Of a DNA stretch of 64,000 bases, positions 54,298 to 62,848 are shown piece after piece. A model generated the notes under the pieces. It was given only the letters and a program-made list of their open reading frames with translations. It made no database searches and had not been told where the DNA came from. A program made the position numbers and the translations under genes. Position 1 is the first letter of the stretch; each line of letters starts with the position of its first letter. The stretch lies in the NCBI GenBank assembly GCA_018261955.1, contig JAGTRK010000003.1, forward strand, positions 248,001 to 312,000. The letters are read 5' to 3'. This stretch comes from Burkholderiaceae bacterium (lineage in GTDB: Bacteria > Pseudomonadota > Gammaproteobacteria > Burkholderiales > Burkholderiaceae).

Positions 54298-55200
54298 ATG
54301 TCCAATACATTGATTGTTTCCACCACATCTGTCACGATGCCCACGCCGTGGGAATCTTTTTACCGCTCGTTTATCAGCAATAAAGGCGCGGTTTTGGGTT
54401 TGGTGATTATGTTGATTTTGGTGGTCGTTGCCTTGTTTGCCAATTTTTTGGCACCGCATGATCCACTGCGACTGTACACAGGCAAAGAGCAATTACCACC
54501 CGCCATATTTGGCGGGGAGGCTCAGTTTATATTTGGCACCGATGATGCGGGGCGCGACACACTCTCGCGCGTCATGTATGGCACGCGCTATTCTCTATTT
54601 ATCGGCTTGGCAGCAACTTTGCTATCGGCCGTGGTCGGGGTGTTTTTGGGCTTGGCGGCTGCGTTTTGGCCCAAGCGTTTGGGTAAATTCATCATGCTCA
54701 TCAATGACATCATCATGGCTTATCCCAGTTTGCTTTTAGCGATTATCATTGCCGCGATTTTGGGACCATCGATGACCAATACCATTATCACGATTGCCTT
54801 GGTGTGCTTGCCACCGTTCATCCGCTTGACCCGTGCCACCGCGATGGTGGAATTGCAACGCGATTATGTGATGGCATCCAAGGTGATGGGTGCGGGTACC
54901 ATTCGATTGCTGTTTGTCACCGTTTTACCCAACTGTTTGGCTCCGCTGATTGTGCAAGCAACGATGATATTCTCATCTGCGATTTTAGAAGCGGGTGCAA
55001 TCGGCTTTCTGGGTTTTGGCGTGCAACCGCCTTTGCCTGAATGGGGAGCGATGCTCGGAACGGCGCGTCAATACATTCAAAGCAATGTTTGGATGGCGAT
55101 TTTTCCTGGCTTGGCGGTGTTTATTTCTGCTTTGGCAATTAACTTAATGGGCGATGGTTTGCGCGATGCACTTGACCCTAAACTCAAGCAGGTGTCCTAA
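54298..55200 (+). CDS. dppC: Dipeptide ABC transporter permease DppC
   Basis: A 300-residue permease with an N-terminal helix ([22 protein letters not shown]), the [16 protein letters not shown] segment typical of DppC/OppC, and the EAA loop [14 protein letters not shown]. Start at ATG 54298; an earlier in-frame ATG lies inside dppB and is rejected. Its TAA overlaps the ATG of dppD. Confidence 0.93.
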   Translation: MSNTLIVSTTSVTMPTPWESFYRSFISNKGAVLGLVIMLILVVVALFANFLAPHDPLRLYTGKEQLPPAIFGGEAQFIFGTDDAGRDTLSRVMYGTRYSLFIGLAATLLSAVVGVFLGLAAAFWPKRLGKFIMLINDIIMAYPSLLLAIIIAAILGPSMTNTIITIALVCLPPFIRLTRATAMVELQRDYVMASKVMGAGTIRLLFVTVLPNCLAPLIVQATMIFSSAILEAGAIGFLGFGVQPPLPEWGAMLGTARQYIQSNVWMAIFPGLAVFISALAINLMGDGLRDALDPKLKQVS

Positions 55201-56204
55201 TGAATCATTCCCAATTATTACAAATTGAGCAACTGAGTGTGACGTTTGGCGTCGGTGAGCGCGCATTTAGAGCAGTTGATGATGTGAGTGTGTCTTTGAA
55301 TCAAGGTGAAATTTTGGCGATTGTAGGCGAGTCTGGCTCAGGTAAATCGGTGGCCATGATGGCTTTGATGGGCTTGTTGCCCGACAGTGCGCGGGTACAC
55401 GCCAAACAATTGATGTTCAACGGACACAACTTGCAAACCATCAGTGCCGCTGAGCGTCGCCAAATCATCGGCAAAGATATTTCGATGATTTTTCAAGATG
55501 CAATGACCAGTTTGAATCCCAGTTTTACCATCGAAATGCAACTGGGTGAGGTGTTGCGCACGCATTTGGGACTGCGCGGTGATGAGATTCGTCGGCGCAT
55601 CTTGGAGTTACTCGATCAGGTCGAGATTTCGGATGCGGCTTCCCGCTTAAAAGCCTATCCGCATCAACTCTCAGGCGGTATGTGTCAGCGCGTGATGATT
55701 GCCATGGCGATTGCCTGTGAGCCCAAATTACTGATTGCTGACGAGCCAACGACCGCTTTAGACGTGACCGTGCAGGCGCAAATTATGGATTTATTGCAGC
55801 GTTTGCAAGCCGAGCGTGGCATGGCGATGATTTTAATTACCCATGATTTGGGCTTGGTGGCGCAAAATGCCCAACACATCGCTGTGATGTATGCGGGGCA
55901 GGTGATAGAAACCAGTACCGTGCCGCATGTTTTTCAGTCGCCTTGTCATCCCTATACCGAAGCCTTGTTGGCAGCGATTCCAGAGTTTGCGGTTGGTCAA
56001 AAGCGACTGCAGAGTTTGGCAGGGGTGGTTCCCAGTCAGTATGATCGGCCAACGGGCTGTCTGCTGTCACCGCGTTGCCCATACGTGCAAGACCAATGCA
56101 ATACGCCGCCCGTGATGCAAAAAACGCCATTCGGTCAGGTGCGTTGCATTGCCAATGATTTGTCTGCTTTGAAACAGGCACAGAAAATGAAGGAGTTGGT
56201 ATGA
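55200..56204 (+). CDS. dppD: Dipeptide ABC transporter ATPase DppD
   Basis: A 334-residue ATPase: Walker [13 protein letters not shown] near residue 41, Q-loop [13 protein letters not shown], signature [16 protein letters not shown], Walker [13 protein letters not shown], and the oligopeptide-transporter C-terminal extension with Cys-x-x-x-x-x-x-Cys ([10 protein letters not shown]), which may hold an iron-sulphur cluster in relatives. Translation is coupled to dppC and to dppF, whose ATG overlaps its TGA. Confidence 0.95.
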   Translation: MNHSQLLQIEQLSVTFGVGERAFRAVDDVSVSLNQGEILAIVGESGSGKSVAMMALMGLLPDSARVHAKQLMFNGHNLQTISAAERRQIIGKDISMIFQDAMTSLNPSFTIEMQLGEVLRTHLGLRGDEIRRRILELLDQVEISDAASRLKAYPHQLSGGMCQRVMIAMAIACEPKLLIADEPTTALDVTVQAQIMDLLQRLQAERGMAMILITHDLGLVAQNAQHIAVMYAGQVIETSTVPHVFQSPCHPYTEALLAAIPEFAVGQKRLQSLAGVVPSQYDRPTGCLLSPRCPYVQDQCNTPPVMQKTPFGQVRCIANDLSALKQAQKMKELV

Positions 56205-57166
56205 GCGCGAATGTATTGGAAGCGATTGATTTAACGCGCCATTACCCGATTGCCCAAGGTTTTGGCAAAGGTAAGAAAGTGGTCAAAGCCCTCAACGGCG
56301 TGTCATTCACACTGAGCGCGGGCAAAACTTTGGCGGTGGTCGGTGAATCAGGCTGTGGCAAATCGACTTTGGCGCGTCAACTGACCCTGATTGAACTGCC
56401 GACCGCGGGCAGTTTGCTCATCAACAATGAAAGCGTCACGGATTTATCCAAGTCGGAGTTGAAAAACCTGCGCACCCAAGTGCAAATGGTGTTTCAAAAT
56501 CCGTATGCCTCGCTCAATCCGCGTCAAACCATCGAATACCAATTGAGTGAGCCTTTGACCATCCACACGAACTTGTCGCGCACCGAGAAAAAAGAGCGCG
56601 CCATAGACATGATGCGTCAAGTCGGTTTGCGCCCCGAGCACGCTTTGCGTTATCCGCACATGTTTTCGGGCGGGCAGCGTCAGCGCGTTGCCTTAGCGCG
56701 TGCGATGATGCTCAATCCGAAAATCGTCATTGCCGATGAGCCGACTTCGGCCTTGGACGTGTCAATTCAGGCGCAAGTGCTTAATTTATTTATGGATTTA
56801 CAAGAGCAATACCACACCGCTTATGTGTTCATCTCGCACAATCTGTCGGTGGTGCGCCATGTGGCGCACGATGTGATGGTGATGTATTTGGGTAAAGTGG
56901 TGGAATACGGCAGTAAAGAAACCATTTTTGAACACGCTTTGCACCCGTACACCAAAGCATTGCTCTCCGCCGCGCCAACTTTGCATGGCAAAACCACGCA
57001 AATCAAATTGGCGGGTGAATTGCCCAGTCCGCTCAATTTACCAACAGGATGCGCCTTGCATCAGCGTTGTCCTTATGCCACCGAGCAGTGCGCTCGAGAA
57101 GAGCCCGCATTGCGCTCTTTTGCAGGCAGACAAATTGCTTGTCATCGAGTGGAGGAAATTGCGTAA
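56201..57166 (+). CDS. dppF: Dipeptide ABC transporter ATPase DppF
   Basis: A 321-residue ATPase partner of DppD: Walker [14 protein letters not shown] near 52, Q-loop [13 protein letters not shown], signature [15 protein letters not shown], Walker [15 protein letters not shown] and the C-terminal cysteine extension ([13 protein letters not shown]). Overlaps dppD by 4 bases. With dppA-B-C-D it completes a dipeptide-type importer, which supplies amino acids from peptides and may carry haem. Confidence 0.95.
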   Translation: MSANVLEAIDLTRHYPIAQGFGKGKKVVKALNGVSFTLSAGKTLAVVGESGCGKSTLARQLTLIELPTAGSLLINNESVTDLSKSELKNLRTQVQMVFQNPYASLNPRQTIEYQLSEPLTIHTNLSRTEKKERAIDMMRQVGLRPEHALRYPHMFSGGQRQRVALARAMMLNPKIVIADEPTSALDVSIQAQVLNLFMDLQEQYHTAYVFISHNLSVVRHVAHDVMVMYLGKVVEYGSKETIFEHALHPYTKALLSAAPTLHGKTTQIKLAGELPSPLNLPTGCALHQRCPYATEQCAREEPALRSFAGRQIACHRVEEIA

Positions 57167-57192
57167 TTAGTCCAGTCTTGAGCCTTATTTTC

Positions 57193-57201
57193 TGTTAAAA
57201 T
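57193..57201 (+). promoter_or_regulatory. Extended minus-10 promoter, candidate for carA
   Basis: TGTTAAAAT matches the TG-n-TATAAT extended minus-10 pattern, about 300 bases before the carA start. No well-spaced minus-35 box is present. Transcripts from here would contain the whole folded leader. Confidence 0.4.
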
Positions 57202-57251
57202 CTCGCAGATTTAATTTTTAAGCAAACGTATTGCGCGATGATAAAAAAGAA

Positions 57252-57328
57252 AGCCCGATGATACTTCGGCAAACCAGCCGCCACCACACATCACACAGTG
57301 ATTGGAAGGGCGGCTTTTTTTCGGGCTA
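57252..57328 (+). terminator. Nested leader hairpin with terminator features
   Basis: Inner stem: AGCCGCC (57276-57282) with GGCGGCT (57309-57315), followed by TTTTTTT; the loop holds a small ATCAC/GTGAT hairpin. Outer stem: AGCCCGA (57252-57258) with TCGGGCT (57322-57328), which closes after the U-run. The inner hairpin is a plain intrinsic terminator; the outer pairing may decide whether it forms. The 5' outer arm overlaps the end of the 7-codon MIKKKAR frame. Confidence 0.65.
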
Positions 57329-57383
57329 TTGATTCTTATATCAAGAAACCTTTGTACAGTCTTCCTTTGAGGGATTTTGACAA

Positions 57384-57415
57384 TTTTTAAGTCTTGGAAA
57401 TCAAAGACTTAAAAA
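57384..57415. promoter_or_regulatory. Perfect 12-bp inverted repeat upstream of carA
   Basis: TTTTTAAGTCTT-ggaaatca-AAGACTTAAAAA, spaced 8 bases, lies directly after a TTGACA box (57377-57382) and about 80 bases before the carA start. A repressor operator over a second promoter is the simplest reading; no matching minus-10 is clear. Confidence 0.45.
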
Positions 57416-57495
57416 TCGCCGAAATACTTTTAATGTTGTTATGCAAAGGTTTCTATCAAGCCATATCATTGCAAAAAACAGTTAAGGAGCGTCTT

Positions 57496-58641
57496 GTGTT
57501 ACCCATATTTTCTTCCCAATTTTCCAAAGCGATTTTGGCACTGGCCGATGGCACGGTGTTTCAAGGTTATGGCATCGGTGCAACGGGGCATGTGGTTGCC
57601 GAAGTGGTGTTCAACACCGCCATGACAGGTTATCAAGAAATCCTCACCGATCCTTCATACACAGGGCAGATGGTGACGCTCACCTATCCGCATATTGGTA
57701 ATGTCGGCGTGAACAGCGAGGATGTGGAAGCGGATAAAATCTATGCGGCGGGCTTGATTATCAAAGACTTACCCGCGATTGTGAGCAATTTTCGCGCCGA
57801 GCAATCTTTGTCTGACTATTTGAAAGCCAACAACATCGTAGCGATTGCGGGCATTGATACCCGCGCTTTGACTCGAGTCTTACGTGAAAAAGGTGCGCAG
57901 GGTGCTTGTATTTTGGTGGGCGACGATGTCGAGCAAGCCAAAACCTTGGCCAAAGGCTTTGGTGGTATGGCGGGGCAAGATTTGGCAAAAGTCGTTAGTT
58001 GCACCACTCCATATCAATGGACAGAAACTGAGTGGCAACTCGGTACAGGTTTTGGCACGCAAACCCAACCCAAATTTAAAGTGGTGGCGTATGACTTTGG
58101 CGTCAAGCGCAACATCTTGCGTATGTTGGCTGAGCGCGGTTGTGACATCACGGTGGTGCCTGCACAAACGCCAGCATCCGAAGTGTTGGCCATGAATCCT
58201 GATGGCGTATTTTTAAGCAATGGCCCTGGCGACCCTGAACCCTGCGATTATGCAATTGCGGCAACACGTGCGTTTCTCGATAAAGGTTTGCCAGTGTTTG
58301 GCATTTGTTTGGGACATCAAATTTTGGCTTTGGCCGCAGGGGCAAAAACCCTGAAAATGAAATTTGGTCACCACGGCGCGAACCACCCTGTGAAAGATTT
58401 GGATACGGGGCGCGTGTCGATTACTTCACAAAACCACGGCTTTGCGGCGGATGAAAAAACCTTGCCCGCGAATGTACGCGTGACGCATGTGTCTTTGTTT
58501 GATGGTTCTCTGCAAGGCATCACGTTTACCGACAAACCCGCATTCTCGTTCCAAGGTCACCCAGAAGCCTCACCGGGTCCGCACGATATTGCGTATTTGT
58601 TTGACCGTTTTGTTGAAAACATGACTGCGAGTAAAAACTAA
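57496..58641 (+). CDS. carA: Carbamoyl-phosphate synthase small (glutaminase) subunit
   Basis: A 381-residue subunit that releases ammonia from glutamine and passes it to CarB. The C-terminal class I glutamine amidotransferase domain has [16 protein letters not shown] with the nucleophile Cys, [11 protein letters not shown] (oxyanion loop) and [13 protein letters not shown] with the His-x-Glu. The N-terminal region [19 protein letters not shown] is typical. GTG at 57496 with AAGGAG 6 bases upstream is preferred over a TTG at 57394, which would lie within the 12-bp dyad. carB is 4.2 kb downstream. Confidence 0.96.
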   Translation: MLPIFSSQFSKAILALADGTVFQGYGIGATGHVVAEVVFNTAMTGYQEILTDPSYTGQMVTLTYPHIGNVGVNSEDVEADKIYAAGLIIKDLPAIVSNFRAEQSLSDYLKANNIVAIAGIDTRALTRVLREKGAQGACILVGDDVEQAKTLAKGFGGMAGQDLAKVVSCTTPYQWTETEWQLGTGFGTQTQPKFKVVAYDFGVKRNILRMLAERGCDITVVPAQTPASEVLAMNPDGVFLSNGPGDPEPCDYAIAATRAFLDKGLPVFGICLGHQILALAAGAKTLKMKFGHHGANHPVKDLDTGRVSITSQNHGFAADEKTLPANVRVTHVSLFDGSLQGITFTDKPAFSFQGHPEASPGPHDIAYLFDRFVENMTASKN

Positions 58642-59336
58642 TGTTTGGCATTACCGATATAACCACCTATGTCATCGGCGTGATTGCTGTGATATTGCTG
58701 CCTGGGCCGAACTCAATGTACACGCTCGCAGTGGCTGCGGGGCAGGGTGTGCGTCGCGGTTACAGCGCGGCATTGGGCGTGTTTGTTGGCGATACAGTAT
58801 TGATGGTGCTTGCGACCTTGGGTGCGGCGACCGTGCTGAAAACCGCACCACAATTGTTTTTAATCTTAAAAACCATCGGTGGTGTGTACTTGGGTTATCT
58901 TGGTATCAAGATGCTGATGGGCGCGTACGGTATTTGGCAAAACCGCGCGAATATTTCGGCTCAAGCCTTGTTGGAGCAGAACACCACTATCGATGGGCAA
59001 CATGCGAGCACATTGGTCAACGAATCCGCCAGCGGCTCACCATTCGTCAAAGCCCTGTTGGTCAGCCTGATTAACCCAAAAGCGATCTTGTTTCTCGTGT
59101 CGTTCTTTGTGAACTTTGTTCGCCCCGATGCTTCGCATCCGTATTTGGCGTTCACAATTTTGGCCTTGATATTGCAGTTTTTTAGTTTCGTGTATTTGTC
59201 GGTGCTAATTTTTGCAGGCGCGCGCCTGGCAAATGTATTTCGTTCACGACCACTTTGGATGGTTACAGGCACGGGAGCAGTTGGCGCATTGTTTGTCGGC
59301 TTTGGCGCGAAATTGGCCACCGCGACTTTGGAGTAA
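58641..59336 (+). CDS. LysE-family amino acid exporter
   Basis: A 231-residue inner-membrane protein with about six helices. It has the LysE/RhtB signature LLPGPNSMYTLAVAAGQGVRRG and GVYLGYLGIKMLMGA, and SLINPKAILFLVSFF in the second half. Members export amino acids such as leucine, threonine or lysine. It overlaps the carA stop by one base (TAATG). A carA-exporter-carB order is common in Burkholderiales; here other genes separate it from carB. Confidence 0.92.
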   Translation: MFGITDITTYVIGVIAVILLPGPNSMYTLAVAAGQGVRRGYSAALGVFVGDTVLMVLATLGAATVLKTAPQLFLILKTIGGVYLGYLGIKMLMGAYGIWQNRANISAQALLEQNTTIDGQHASTLVNESASGSPFVKALLVSLINPKAILFLVSFFVNFVRPDASHPYLAFTILALILQFFSFVYLSVLIFAGARLANVFRSRPLWMVTGTGAVGALFVGFGAKLATATLE

Positions 59337-59339
59337 AAC

Positions 59340-60062
59340 ATGACGCAACTTTCTGTCAACATCAATAAAATAGCCCTGATTCGCAACTCACGCGGGCGCA
59401 ACTTTCCCGATGTGGTTGCATTTTCAGAGCAATTTTTAAACCTTGGTGCGCATGGCATTACCCTGCATCCTCGCCCTGACCAGCGTCATGCGCGCTACTC
59501 GGATGCGCACGAACTGAAAGCATTGTGCGACAAGCACGGCAAAGAATTAAACATCGAAGGCAATCCAACCGCAGAGTTTCTCGATGTGGTCAAAGCGGTT
59601 CGACCAGCGCAATGCACCCTCGTGCCCGATGACCCGAACCAAGTCACCTCGGATCATGGTTGGGATTTGGTGCGCGATGCCGAGTTTTTACGCAGTGTGT
59701 GTGCGGATTTGAATGCGCACGGCATCCGCGTGAGTTTGTTTGTCGATTATGACAACCCCGATATTGCACTGGCAAAAGAATTGGGTGCGCAGCGGGTGGA
59801 GTTGTACACCGAACCCTATGCAGAAACCTACGGCACGGTGGAAAATAACGCGGTATGGGCGCAGTTTGCCCGCGCGGCAAAAATTGCTCAAGACGCTGGT
59901 TTGGGCGTGAATGCTGGGCATGATTTGAATTTAGAGAATTTAGCGCGTTTTATCGAGATACCGAATATTTTGGAAGTATCGATTGGACACGCCTTGGTGG
60001 TGGAATGCTTGCAAATGGGGATGGAGAAAACCTTGCAAGCCTATATGGACATTCTCAAATAA
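59340..60062 (+). CDS. pdxJ: Pyridoxine 5'-phosphate synthase
   Basis: A 240-residue TIM-barrel enzyme that closes the pyridine ring from amino-acetone phosphate and deoxyxylulose phosphate, the last step of the DXP-dependent vitamin B6 pathway. Signatures: LSVNINKIALIRNSRG, GITLHPRPDQRHARYSD, NIEGNPTAEFLDVV and the C-terminal GLGVNAGHDLNLENL and VSIGHALVVECLQMG. It starts 3 bases after the exporter and is followed directly by the EamA gene. Confidence 0.96.
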   Translation: MTQLSVNINKIALIRNSRGRNFPDVVAFSEQFLNLGAHGITLHPRPDQRHARYSDAHELKALCDKHGKELNIEGNPTAEFLDVVKAVRPAQCTLVPDDPNQVTSDHGWDLVRDAEFLRSVCADLNAHGIRVSLFVDYDNPDIALAKELGAQRVELYTEPYAETYGTVENNAVWAQFARAAKIAQDAGLGVNAGHDLNLENLARFIEIPNILEVSIGHALVVECLQMGMEKTLQAYMDILK

Positions 60063-60977
60063 ATGGCGAGAAAATTAGCCTACGCGCAAATGACCGCTTC
60101 CATGCTGCTTATCGGCAGTATGTTTGTGGTGAGCAAGGTCATCGTGGCGCACATCCCTGTGATGACGGCTTCGTTTTTTCGGCAGTTTTTGGCGTGTTTG
60201 GCTTTGGTCGCAGTTTTGCTCTGGCGCAATCGCTATGACGAAAAAGTGGTGTGTCCACCGATTAACAAGCGCGATCAATGGATTTTGTTTATCCAAATTT
60301 TTTGCGGCATATTTTTGTTTAGTTTGCTACTGTTGTGGGGCGTACAGCGCACCAACGCGATTGACGCGAGCATCATCACCAGTGCGACACCGTTGTCGAT
60401 GATGTTGTTTGGTGTGGTGTTTTTGAGCGAGCGCATGACGTGGCTACGAGGTGTGGCTCTTATCTGTGCCTTGGCAGGTGCGTTGGTGATGAATGTTTAT
60501 GGTGCGCAGGCACATGCGGGCACCACAAACAATGCATCCAATGTATGGTTGGGTAATCTACTGATTGCAGGTGCGGTGCTGTTTGAGGGCGTGTTTTTTG
60601 GGGCGCAAAAATTATTGAGCCGTCCTTTGCCGAGTATTTGGCTGATGGTGATATTGACCGCTGGGGCAAGTGTGTTGTTCACGCCGTTTGCGCTGTATGA
60701 TGCGCTGATCTTTGATTTTAGCCATGTGCCGCTGTATGTCTGGGGCTTGGTGGTGTACACAGGGGTGTGCATCACGGCTTTCGGGGTATTGCTGATGCAC
60801 GCGGGCATCAAACAAGTGCCGAATAGCAGCGCATCGGTGTTTACAGCCTTGATGCCCGTGAGTGGTGTGGTGCTGTCGGTGCTGTTGTTGAACGAATCGT
60901 TTCAATGGTATCACCTGTTGGGTATGATTTTGGTGATGATGGGGATGGGGTTGATTGTGGGGGAAAAAGAAAAATGA
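60063..60977 (+). CDS. EamA-family (DMT superfamily) exporter
   Basis: A 304-residue transporter with ten predicted helices in two five-helix EamA repeats (about 1-145 and 155-300). Typical words are QRTNAIDASIITSATPLSMMLFG and GVLLMHAGIKQVPNSSASVFTALMPVSG. The substrate is unknown. It begins immediately after the pdxJ stop. Its own stop TGA is within the ATGA that starts the restriction endonuclease. Confidence 0.92.
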   Translation: MARKLAYAQMTASMLLIGSMFVVSKVIVAHIPVMTASFFRQFLACLALVAVLLWRNRYDEKVVCPPINKRDQWILFIQIFCGIFLFSLLLLWGVQRTNAIDASIITSATPLSMMLFGVVFLSERMTWLRGVALICALAGALVMNVYGAQAHAGTTNNASNVWLGNLLIAGAVLFEGVFFGAQKLLSRPLPSIWLMVILTAGASVLFTPFALYDALIFDFSHVPLYVWGLVVYTGVCITAFGVLLMHAGIKQVPNSSASVFTALMPVSGVVLSVLLLNESFQWYHLLGMILVMMGMGLIVGEKEK

Positions 60978-61717
60978 AAAAATACCAATTAGGCTTTATT
61001 TCGGATAAAGCGATTTTTGAACATGTTAAATCAACGGTGTTGAAATACCGCTTCGTCATCGACTTGGAAACGTTTAATTCAAATATTGTTGACCCAATTA
61101 AATTAACTTTTGACGCAAAAGTTTACAACAAGACGATTGAGCAAGTTATTCAAGATGAAGTGACGCGTCAATTAGATAAATCAAATAACAACCATATCGG
61201 ATACTTTCACCAAAATTTATTTGGCTTGCTGAATGCGGATTGGACAGTACCTAGCAAAGGTTTTGATGTTGTCAATGAGAAACAAAAAATATTTGTGGAA
61301 ATGAAAAATAAACATAACACCATGAATTCAAGTTCATCGCAAAAAACCTACACGCGAATGCAAGCTAAATTGCTGAATACGCCAAAAGCACAATGTTTTT
61401 TAGTTGAGGTCATCGCGAAGAAAAGTCAAAATCAACCGTGGATTGTTAGTTTAGACGGTGAACGCGTAGTCAATGATAAAATACGTCGAGTGTCCATCGA
61501 TAAATTTTATGAATTTATTACGGGTGATGGGCTCGCTTTCCATAAATTATGTACGCAACTTCCTGTCATCATTGATGATGTGATTGAGCATTTAGGACGT
61601 GATAATTTGATAAAAAACACTGTGTTATCTGAACTGTGCGCTGTTTCTTCGCAAGATATATTGAAAAGAATTTATAAACTATCGTTCAAAGACTATCAAG
61701 GATTTCGAGATGAATGA
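60974..61717 (+). CDS. Type II restriction endonuclease, Eco47II/Sau96I family
   Basis: A 247-residue protein: KKYQLGFISDKAIFEHVKST at the start, the central stretch NHIGYFHQNLFGL and KGFDVVN, then a PD-(D/E)xK-like centre IFVEMKNKHNTMNSSSSQKT (about 111-130). This is the pattern of the Eco47II family, which cuts GGNCC-type sites; the exact specificity is inferred. The gene is clearly AT-richer than its neighbours, pointing to horizontal gain. It overlaps the EamA gene by ATGA and the methylase gene by 8 bases. No control protein gene is present. Confidence 0.85.
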   Translation: MKKYQLGFISDKAIFEHVKSTVLKYRFVIDLETFNSNIVDPIKLTFDAKVYNKTIEQVIQDEVTRQLDKSNNNHIGYFHQNLFGLLNADWTVPSKGFDVVNEKQKIFVEMKNKHNTMNSSSSQKTYTRMQAKLLNTPKAQCFLVEVIAKKSQNQPWIVSLDGERVVNDKIRRVSIDKFYEFITGDGLAFHKLCTQLPVIIDDVIEHLGRDNLIKNTVLSELCAVSSQDILKRIYKLSFKDYQGFRDE

Positions 61718-62807
61718 TTTGTTTGCCAATCAACTTTGGGATGACGAGTTACAGGTTAGTCCCAAACGTACTTACCGCTCGGTAGAGTTGTTTGCGGGTG
61801 CGGGTGGTTTGGCTTTGGGCTTGGAAAAAGCAGGGTTTGAAGCAGTGTTGCTCAATGAATTAGATAAATCTGCGAGTGCGACATTGCGTACTAATCGTCC
61901 CAATTGGAATGTGGTTGAAGGCAGTATCAGTGATATAGATTTTAGTCCGTACCATGGACAAGTGGATTTTTTGTCGGGTGGCTTTCCCTGTCAGGCTTTT
62001 TCATATGCTGGGAAAAGTCGTGGGTTTGAGGACACGCGTGGGACGATGTTTTTTGAGTTTGCCCGTGCGATTTCAGAAATTTCACCTTTGGTATTTATGG
62101 GGGAAAATGTCCGTGGATTGACCACACATGACAATGGTAAAACCTTGAAAGTGATTAAGCAAACGATTGATGAATTGGGTTATTACTTGGTTGAACCACG
62201 GGTTTTGAACGCCATGAATTATTTTGTCCCTCAGAAAAGAGAACGAATTTTTTTGATTGGTATTCGTAAAGACCTTGTTGATAGTGGCAAATTCGTTTGG
62301 CCCGCACCGTTTAGTAGAGTGTTGACGATGAAAGACGCGCTTAAAAAAGGGATACTATACGATTGTGATGTGCCTAATTCGCATGGGCAAGTTTATCCGC
62401 AACGCAAAAAAGAAATTTTAGATTTAGTACCTGCGGGTGGATATTGGCGTGATTTGCCTGATGTCATTCAGCGTGAGTACATGAAAGGCAGTTATTTTTT
62501 GGGGGGTGGGAAAACAGGAATGGCTCGTAGAATATCGTGGGATGAGCCATGCTTGACACTGACTTGTGCGCCAGCACAAAACCAAACAGAGCGATGCCAC
62601 CCAGAACAGACACGTCCATTAACCGTGAGAGAGTATGCTCGAATTCAAACTTTCCCCGATGATTGGGTATTTGAAGGTTCAATGACGCAACAATACAAAC
62701 AAATAGGAAATGCTGTGCCTGTAAATTTAGGTTTTGCGATGGGGCGTGCGCTAATCCGATTGATGAACCAGATTGATGCAAAAGCGCATTTAAAAATTGC
62801 CGTATAA
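61710..62807 (+). CDS. DNA (cytosine-5)-methyltransferase of the R-M pair
   Basis: A 365-residue C5 methyltransferase. Motifs in order: I ELFAGAGGLALGLEKAGF (about 27-44), IV GGFPCQAFSYAGKSRGF with the catalytic Cys, VI MGENVRG, VIII QKRERIFLIGIRKDL, a short target-recognition region (about 220-285) and X QQYKQIGNAVPVNLGFAMG. It protects the host from the adjacent endonuclease, so it should methylate a GGNCC-type site. The endonuclease stop lies inside its 5' end. carB starts 41 bases later and may be read from the same transcript. Confidence 0.95.
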   Translation: MNDLFANQLWDDELQVSPKRTYRSVELFAGAGGLALGLEKAGFEAVLLNELDKSASATLRTNRPNWNVVEGSISDIDFSPYHGQVDFLSGGFPCQAFSYAGKSRGFEDTRGTMFFEFARAISEISPLVFMGENVRGLTTHDNGKTLKVIKQTIDELGYYLVEPRVLNAMNYFVPQKRERIFLIGIRKDLVDSGKFVWPAPFSRVLTMKDALKKGILYDCDVPNSHGQVYPQRKKEILDLVPAGGYWRDLPDVIQREYMKGSYFLGGGKTGMARRISWDEPCLTLTCAPAQNQTERCHPEQTRPLTVREYARIQTFPDDWVFEGSMTQQYKQIGNAVPVNLGFAMGRALIRLMNQIDAKAHLKIAV

Positions 62808-62848
62808 ATTAGATATTAATTGAATTGAAAAAAGTTGGAGTATAAAAA

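Larger units (their letters stand above)
57167..57495 (+). promoter_or_regulatory. Structured leader region of carA
   Basis: The 329 bases between dppF and carA hold, in order: an extended minus-10 box (57193-57201), a 7-codon frame MIKKKAR (57238-57261), a nested hairpin with a U-run (57252-57328), a TTGACA box (57377) and a perfect 12-bp dyad (57384-57415). This looks like a control region able to stop transcription before carA. The regulator or ligand is unknown; arginine and pyrimidines are natural candidates because carbamoyl phosphate feeds both. Confidence 0.5.

Noticed and set aside
57238-57261. The 7-codon frame MIKKKAR as a definite leader peptide gene
   Set aside because: The position in the leader is suggestive, but there is no clear ribosome-binding site and only one Arg codon, so it is mentioned only as part of the leader finding.
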